From Calditrichota bacterium (lineage in GTDB: Bacteria > Electryoneota > RPQS01), in contig JAGVEU010000010.1 in the NCBI GenBank assembly GCA_020057985.1, positions 1-11,382 on the forward strand: a stretch of DNA of 11,382 nt, in the 5' to 3' direction. A program made the translations under genes and the position numbers. The notes beneath the pieces were generated by a model. That model was not told the DNA's origin, searched no databases, and saw only the letters and a list, made by a program, of their open reading frames with translations. Of this stretch, positions 1-9,000 are shown piece by piece; position 1 is the first letter of the stretch, and each line of letters starts with the position of its first letter.

Positions 1-3000
1 AGAATACGTCTATTGTCCCTGATTTCGATCCGTGCACGTTCATTGCTGATAACCGCCCGCCCGAGATTCTGAATTGTAATTTTGGCGCCGGGGCCACCAT
101 GGATGGATGGGAGATTCTGAACGGCAACTTGGTGAATATTCCCAATATCGTCGGTTGCTGTGATACCCTCCGCATCTACATGCGAATCAACAATGGCTCC
201 TTTCCGGATTGGGATCCGGAGTGCCCTGGCGATGGTCGTGACGGCTCAACGTTTACAGACTATTGCCTTGTAGACCACGAAACCAACTTTGATGTCCAGT
301 ACATTGCAGTCGGTTTTGGCGAGTTCCTGCTGAGCCTTGGTTACGACAGCGCATGTTATATTAATAACGGATTCCTCCACGAACCGTTTCAGTTCGGGTC
401 CAATTGCTTAGATCTTGCTGGACCGGGGGTTCAGGATGTTTTCATAAGCAATCCGACGGACAGAAGCAATGGTTTGCTGTGGATAGACATTCCGTTCTGT
501 GCTGATGATTGGTGTGATATCGCGCAACTCTGTGTGGATATTGAAAACGACTTGGGTCGCAATATCAAATTGTGGGCTTTGGACAATGCCGGTAATGCCA
601 GCGATCAGGATCCGCTCACTCCCATCGTAGAGGGCTTGGATTGGGTACCGGCTGGCCCGGGTCTTGGTGGTGTTGAGCCTATTTGCTTTGATAACGTTCC
701 GCCACCGATTCCGCCAGATCTCTTGCCCGATGGCGCGGATATTTACTGGGAGAATGGCTATTGCGTAGTAAGGTTCTCGCCGCTGATGGAACCGGGCACA
801 TTTACTCCCGGCCGTTTCCTTAGTCCGGATTCCGTCGAGTGGCGTTTTGATTTCAGCCAAGTGGCTGAAGCGGCTCGTCCACCACAGGATCGTATTTACA
901 TGATCGGTTTCGATGTCCAAAAGGAAGCGCAACTCTTTGATACGCTGACCTGTGCGCAACCGAATTATATTAATCCGGGTTTCTTCCCGCCAACTGATGC
1001 ATCCGTTGCCTGGGGTTGGGATGGAATAACAACATCTACTTATACATGGTGGGGACGCGCGACAGCATCGTCGTTATTTGATTCGGCGGCTATGCAATAC
1101 CTCAACCTTCCGGAAAGTGATTTGGCGCGAAACTTCTGGAACTGCCCGAATGGTAATCTTGTAGGAGTTACGCTGGCTCGAATTCTCGATGCCGCAGGCT
1201 GTAATGCCGTGCTTGGGTGGGATCACAATCCGGCTACAACGTATGATGATGGATATACCATTCTAAATGCGCTCTCGCCCGTGGTGGACATTTGCGAGCC
1301 AGCGGTTTGGGATAGCGCGGGTGGTGATACCCTTATGTGCACCGACATGCCATACGTGGCTCCTTATGATCCGGATGGCGGCGGTCCACTTCCAATACTC
1401 GATCATGTCTATGTATGGCATGATGTCAATCCGCCCAATCCGAATGGTGATCCGGATCTCCGGTTTAAGCCTGAGCGCTTCTATACTCAGGGCTTGGATG
1501 TCGCCTGTCAGAAGGAAGGCCTTAGTTATCGTGTTCGCATGGAACCAATTTGGCCCTCTCCGTTTGGTTGGGGGACATGGGTGCCGGAAACTCGCTACTA
1601 CGCCGAAAGTTCTTTGGCCGATTTCTTCTACGCTTATAACGGACGATCTGTAGCAGATCCTCCATTGTACGTGCCCGTTGCATACGATCCGCTTCAGGAT
1701 GATCGCGAAGGTCCAATAGTCTCCTTTACGTGGGGCCATCAATATGCCATACTTTTCTCACCACTCCCGGACGGTCTCTATTTGATGACCCTCGAGTTGA
1801 AGGACAATGCGGGCAACATTTACGAAGATCCTATCTATATTCTGTTGGAAGGCGCTGGCCCGCTGATTTCTGATGGTCGTTTCATTGGCGACGATGTAAC
1901 CCCGTGGAATTGCCAGAATCTGTTCTTCCCGAACTTTGCGGATGCGGATGGTGATACAGTATTTGCCAGAATCACAACCGACACGACCGCAACTGAAGTC
2001 ACGTTCGATTGGAGCTGCGTGTTAGGTGACGTACGCCCGGGCATGCCGGATTCTACGGTTCTGACTCGTGACAGCGTTGCAACTCCCGGCAATCCCAACG
2101 GACATATCCTCGTCCTCGACGTTCCGTTGCCTGGCGACGCCTATCGCTTCTGGACAGCCTGGATTCTGGTAGATTTGGATCAGGTTGACTTGGGTAACAC
2201 CGACAACAATATTTATGAGTTCGACGACATAACAGCCGGTCCTGACTGCGATCAAGATCTCGACTTCTACAAGAGCGTTGAAGTTACTGTTGAAGATATT
2301 GTTGGACACGTGACAGTATTTGATCCTAGCTCGATGCCGGGACCCTTTAGCCCGACCTGTCATGCATTCCGTATCGGCCCGTCAGATTGCCCGTGGCTTC
2401 TGCCGCAGCCGACCGAGGACGACTGGTTCTCTTATGATCGCGCCCATGTGCGCCCGGGAACGCCGCCCGACTTTGGACCTTCGATTCCAGACGGACTCTT
2501 TAATGCAATCTCCCCCGGAGATATAGATGCCCAAGGTGGCAATGAGAACTGGGATGCCGATACCAATCCGGCGCAAGACGAGAATCGCGACTCAGTCTAT
2601 GTGCGTGTGTTGATTGCACGTTCGACGCTGAGTGCTGGACCGTTCCCGCCGGCAATCCCTGATACGTTGGTCTTGACGATCACGAATCCGACCATTTATG
2701 CGCCCGAACTTTTCCCGCGCGTCGTGACCGTCAAGAAGGCTCTATTAGATCCGGGTCCATTGGAACTCTGTATTCCCCCCGGTGATCTCCTTGATCTATA
2801 TAGTGGATGTCTAACTTATGTGGATCCACTTTTCCCCTTGACAAGTGATCTTATGTTCATATACCTCTGGAACGGAACGTTCTATCAGGGACCGGGCAAT
2901 GATCCTCGCATGATGGTTCCGCACCTGTTGCAGGATACCGTCGTTGTGGATGTCTATACAGTCAACTACAACAACCCGCCGACCGATACTTGCAACATCA

Positions 3001-6000
3001 TGGAAGCCTTGCTGGATGTGGACAACATCAATCCGGACTTCATTGGTGATCGCTCTGCAGATCCGGCAGATCCGTGGCCACCTGACGTTTTTGCAAAAGG
3101 AACGCAGAATCCGGCAACTCACTCTACGCCAACCGTCTATAATATGGGTTGGGATGGTGATTGCGGTTTTGTGTTCGGTGATAGCGACACCTTCCAGCTC
3201 AAAGTGCGAGTAACCGAGCAACTGCATTATGAACCGGCGGACTTAGCTGCAAATCAGACGACCGGTTCAACCCCGCCGTTTGCAGACCTTACACACCCGG
3301 TTGATGGTTGGAATAACTGGCAAGTCGCGCTTGTTGATGGTGCCACTGGCTCGCCGATTATGACCGGCGCCGGCAATCCTGTCATTCATTTGCTCACCGC
3401 CGACAGTACCATCGTTAACGGTCCCGCCGGTGAAGTGCTATATGTGGACTACGTTTTGACGGGCAGGGTTTTAACTCCCGATCCGACGTACTTCAATTCC
3501 GATGTTCATTTCATTATTCGCGGCGCTTCCGATCAAGCAGGTAATCCTGGCCTAATCGCCAATCCAGCCTGGCCGTTCAACTGCGCCTATTATAATGATA
3601 CATTCGAAGATACCAGCTTTGTCTGTGTAATCGCAAATATTGAACAGACTATTCCTGAATGCTACGAACCGGGTGGCCCGCAGATTTGGGGTCCGGATAA
3701 TATTCTCTATTGGATTGCACCCGAAGATACCGTGATTTGGTGCAAGGCGTTTGTCATTGAGACTTGCGATACCGCTTGTACAGTGAACGGGTATGCCGAC
3801 TCCGTTCATATTATTCAAGGTAACTTCCAAGGATTCCTCGGAATGTTCGGTTTCACGGATGATCCCGATCCCTGGGTGCTGAATTATGACTCATTAGAAG
3901 CATGGCAAGCTCGCTGGGTCTATAATGCGGGTCACACGGATTCCGCTCAATGCTATGGCCGCTACTATTATTGGAAACTGCGGGCAGACTCTTCTGACCT
4001 TGCAACCATTCAGTGTGACGGTTTCCAACTTCTCTTTGGAATCCGCTTCTGGACCTATACTGATCTGCCTGATGGCATTGATGTGCCCGGAAATATTCCA
4101 CCCACTTTTCTTGCTTGGTATGACTGCCTGCAGGTGGACGTCAACGAGCCGGTCTGGTCACAGCCACCATCACCGGGAGTTCAATACTACAAGGTGGTCA
4201 ATGATATTTGGGTACTTTATGGTCCCGGCGAATGTATTGATCCCAACGATACTCTGGTTATCGGACGCATTTTCAGCGATTTTAACTACAACGCAAATTG
4301 CATTTCCTATGGCATCGGCGTAGATACGAGCCTGATCTGGGGTGACATGAGTGCGTTCCACACCGGCGCTTTTGATGGTGACAGTCTGAAACCAGACAGC
4401 ATTTGGTTGAACGCTCCCAACAATAGCGAGTGGGGATGGGCTTACTGGATTATTCCCGCTGACTCGCTTGCCTATTATCGCTGCCGCGCTCAAACGGATA
4501 CCGCAGTTGTTTTCTGGGCGCTGACGGATTCCATGGGACACCATGACCGTGAGCTGTGGGTGCGTGATCCGCTCTGCCTGCTGGACGATTGCCGTCCGCC
4601 GATCATTGCCTTTGCCAATGCATTCTGCACTTGCGATTCCTTTGATGCGGCTTGGGCTGATCCCTTGAAGTTCTTGAATTATCCGCTGCCACACGTTCCC
4701 TCAGATGGTCCGATCTCGTTGTTTGTCATGGTGGTGGATACGGATGGTACTCTCGGCCTCGATGCTAACGTTTCCAATTATCAGGCCGACCTATCGGCGT
4801 TCACACTTGCGGCGCCCGGCTCATTTACTAATGCGGATGTCGCGGCCCTTTGGGGAGCGACACCTGATGACACTGCTCGCGCTGGTTGGCGCGGCGACGG
4901 CTGCGGTGGCCCTATTCCCGGCACATTGATGCTGACTCACCTTTACAACAACGGTGACACGATCTTCGTTGACTTCTACGTTTGCGACATCTCACTCAAT
5001 TGTGCGACCTACACCGATGTTCCTGTCGCTATTGTAGATCGTCAGGCTCCGGTCGTAGACTATATCTTCGTTACCGGTCAGGATTCCATCCGCGAATATA
5101 TCACTCCCGGTGACAGCATGGTCATGGTCTGGGCCGACATTACCTCGGGTCTCGGCGACATGATCACTCCCCCGGATTCGGTTTACGGTGATTTTTCGGA
5201 ATTCTGGCTTGGCAGCGCTGCTGTCGGCGCCATAGATTCGGTCAATAAGTACAAGCACCTCTATGCCAATCTGATCGAAAAAATAAACGACAATCACTAT
5301 CGTGCCTACTGGGGTTGGTATCCCGGTCCGTGGGTTGCTGATCATTCTCAGTACCCGATTCCGTATGATACTACCTCACTTCGGACGTATCTGCATGTCG
5401 CTCCTGACTTCTGCACCGCGGCACTGGGCAACTACTGGTATAGTGGCAACGGGATCTGGGATCACCTTAAAATTTATGTGACAGATCGCGCCTGCCAGAT
5501 TGATAGTAGTTACAGCGTTTACGAAATTACCGGATGCGACACTACGTCGCCGGACGTTGATAGCGTCTGGGTCTTCGGTGACCTATGCAAGGATCCCGGG
5601 ACTTCCCCGTGGATTAGTTCAACCCCGCTCGATAGCGGTCACATTGAAGTGTGGGCATGGCTTGACAGCGCCTTTAACCACATGTCTGACACGCTGCTGA
5701 TTGACTCCATGCAGGTGGACCTCTCCGGTCTTAGCCCGACTCCGTTCGATCGCTACGATACCACGGAGTGGACTCCTGCTCCCGGTTACTATGGCGGCTG
5801 GCCAGTCTATGGCACATCCTCCGATGGGACGCACGCGTTCTGGGCAATCGTGAGTTCGGGCGGTGTGAATCGTCTTGTCGCCAAGTGGACTGGCCTAACG
5901 GCTGATGGTCTGACTTGCGGCGATGAGGTTGCCGTGAAGGTGAAATCCATGCGTCAGACCGGACTCGGTGGATCGCATGGCTACTATATGGATGTGGAAT

Positions 6001-9000
6001 ACGGTTACGCCAAGGTTGACGACACCCGACCCTACATTATATTAGGCGGCGCCCCCTGGGGCATGACGGTGTATAATGAAGGTGTTGACCCGTATGTCAA
6101 CGACCATGTTAGCCCGAACTACCCTGTCTGGGTGAAAATCTGTGCAGTAGATACGGTTTGCGGAAACGATCCGAACCATGTTCCCAGCTTCGACCTACTC
6201 CCGAATGCCGGCGCACCGGATAACCCATTTATTGACTTCTGTCCAGACCCAATTAACGTTCTTCGTGATAACTGGACATGGGATCCAAACGGGGCATACC
6301 ACCACGTAGATGATACTCGCATTGACACCGTTTGTGTGTGGTGGCTTGGAACACCCAACCCGGCTCCGGTCAATTGCGGGGACTATGCTCTTGATCAGCT
6401 TGCCGGCTGTGTGACCGCGCATATTGAAGATTGCATGTCCAATCCTGCGGATCCAGCCACGTTCCGCGACAACGCAGACGACTATCCGCCGGTCTATGCC
6501 GGATACTCCAACGCTTGGGGTGATTACACCATCGAGACCGAATTCCCGGCCATTCCGGGCGCAGGGATTGACAGTGTCCTGACTCTGGGGCGCGGTCTCT
6601 ATAACCTGCAGTCGGACAGCCTCCTTATTATTAAGGTAGCGGTCGAGCACGGTCTACTAAGCGGTCCATCCATGATCAGCTTTGTGGATACGTGGATCAA
6701 TCTTGTTGTTCCGACTGCTCCGAATCCGACCTCTCCTCCGGGACAGAGCTTCATCACTAGCGGCCCGGACTTCCCGTTGGCGCACCCGGACTATGTGAAT
6801 GCGTCGCTGGATACGATCACCTGGATCATTGATCTTTATGATGCGGCCAACTTACCGTATTTCAATACGAGCTTCTCGTCCGACCGTTACTGGTTCAATC
6901 TGCAGCTCGCCGACACGTTTGGCAATATCATCGGTGTCTCGCCGAATCTTTATTGCGACGAGCACATGGACAGCATCATCACCTTCACAGTTCAAAATTG
7001 GAACTGGCCGGCTGTCTCAGCCATGGAACTGCTTTGTGATTCCAACACCATCTCCAGCGATCCGGCGCTGACGGATACGCTAAATATGGCCCTGTGGAAC
7101 AATGAGCGCATCGTTCCGCAGAAGGATGCCGCCAAAGAAAACCTCTATAAGGTGTGGCGTGTTGTCGCTCTCGATACCTTGTGGGATTGGTATTCTGCAG
7201 ATGTCAACCATGCTTTGGACGAAACCCGTTTCTTCATCTTTGTTGAAGACACCGTCATGCAGAATGACGACATTGACAATGATAATGACGGCACAGTGGA
7301 CGAAATCGGCGAAGGTGTGGACTTCTTCACTTCCGACCTGCGCATCAACGATCTGCCGCAGGTGGAGCACGTGGACTCAATGTTCATTGGCGGTTCATAC
7401 GTGAATTATCTCTGGTACGAGGATCAATACTCCGAAGGACAGTACAACGTCACGCTCTACATCAGCGACATCTTCGGTCAGCGCGACACCCTTGCGTGTG
7501 CCGACTATGCGTTGACATTCTTTGAAGATGAGACCTGTCCCTATGGAACAACACTTGATCTCTTCTCCGGAACCACCGGAGTACCGATCCGTCTGAACAA
7601 CGATGACGTATTCACTTTGAGTCTGACGAGCCTGACCTCCGATGACAGCGTATTTGTCTACTCGGCCTTTGACTCGATCCGAATTAATCTGTTCGATCCG
7701 CAAATTTTCAACAGCTTCTCGCAGCCCGGTTCCGGTGTGGATATGGATCCGAGCACGGCAGTATTCCCCGATGATACTCTGCACTGGAATGACAACCGTG
7801 CCTCTGAAATCCACCTCGAAAAATACATTGCCGGAATCTGGACGGTTGACCCGAACTGGACACAGACTGGCTATGGTCCGTTTAACACCTACGCCGTGTT
7901 GAAACAGACTGCCGGTCCAGCTCTGGATAATGGCGAATATCGCATTCATGTTCTCGGTCTCGATAATCTTGCCAACGAGTGCGATTATTACTGGCCGTTT
8001 ACTCTCGATCTCCGCTGCCTTGTGGATAGCGTGTATGTGACTCAGACCGGACACGTGGAATCGGTTACCGATCTCCATGCGGTTTGGGATTACGTGGAAG
8101 TCAAGGCCGATGTCTTTGATCCGGGTGACCTGATTGACAGTGTGAAGTTTGAATACTGCTTCGATGCGAACCGCGACGGCATTCTCGACGGCGTTCCATT
8201 CTGGCAAACCACCAACCTCCTCACACCTAATGGCGATGGTAAGGACTTTACCTATCCGTTCGCAGGTTACTTGATCGTCAGCAATCTGCCGTGGACTGGC
8301 TCCGACACCCTCGGCATGCCTTCCGTCGAAGATAACTGCACAAACACCTACTTTATTAAGGTGACTTCGTGGGACAACTACGGTCATTCCTGTGTGCATA
8401 TGGTTACTGTGACCGTCATTGATGACATCGCTCCGCTTGCCTACATTCAGGCCGTTGACGGCAACGAGCCTCCGCAGGGTGATATCGTTCCGTGCTTCAA
8501 CCCGCGAGTGAATCCGCAGGACTCCGTTATTGTGGTAGACGCTTGCGACTCCATTGGTGGACACTATGATCCATTACCGGATTGGTTCCAGCAGCATTTC
8601 GCTCCCCATTGGTTCGATATGGGCTGGGGTGTCTTCCAGTACAAGCGTCTTGCAGATCAAACTTGGACCAACATCTGGACCGGCACACCCGGTCAGGATA
8701 CGACCACCTTCCGTTCGCCGGTGGACTCCTGCTTCCATATTCGTTGGAACATCGCCGACCTGACGAGTGGTCAGTATAACCTCCGATTCCTCGCCTTTGA
8801 CGTTTGCGGGAATTCTGACGTGACCAATACGCCCATCGTCACCTTCCGCATCGAATGTGATACGACCAATCCGATTGCCTCCATGATCTTCCCGTACCAG
8901 AACAATTGGGTGCGTGATTGGATCTGCGAAGATAATGGTCTGCTCTTCGTAATGGCGAATGTGCCCTTCTACGCCGATGTAGACTCTGTGGCTTTCTTCT

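Noticed and set aside
93..102. GCCACCATGG, a perfect vertebrate Kozak match around an in-frame ATG
   Set aside because: The same frame is open upstream to the window edge and continues coding-like residues, including a typical D-N-R-P-P linker. No Shine-Dalgarno sequence precedes it. The match is chance in a Gly/Ala/Thr-coding stretch.
408..959. Antisense frame of about 180 codons
   Set aside because: It is fully nested opposite continuous coding sequence and its product has no protein-like features. The same holds for the other antisense frames at 1263-1742, 2022-2363, 4170-4694, 8574-9074 and 9906-10430.
3925..4323. + strand frame of about 130 codons in another phase
   Set aside because: It is out of phase with the 11 kb frame and overlaps it completely, with no initiation signal. 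The internal + frames at 1267-1653, 2944-3213, 7102-7404 and 10207-10467 were rejected for the same reason.
7275..8195. Dockerin domain (cellulosome anchoring)
   Set aside because: A dockerin needs two calcium loops about 25-35 residues apart with adjoining helices. The acidic loops here are about 300 residues apart and flanked by beta strands.
8223..8249. C-terminal type IX sorting domain
   Set aside because: Only a seven-residue P-N-G-D-G-K-D phrase matches, and the frame runs on for more than 1,000 residues, so it is not a terminal sorting signal here. It is kept only as a low-interest finding.
7395..8564. Longest antisense open frame, about 389 codons
   Set aside because: It lies wholly opposite the giant frame and its translation shows no recognisable motif, domain or ribosome binding site. 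Its length is likely a by-product of the codon bias on the + strand (frequent GAT/GAC, and codons whose complements are not stops).
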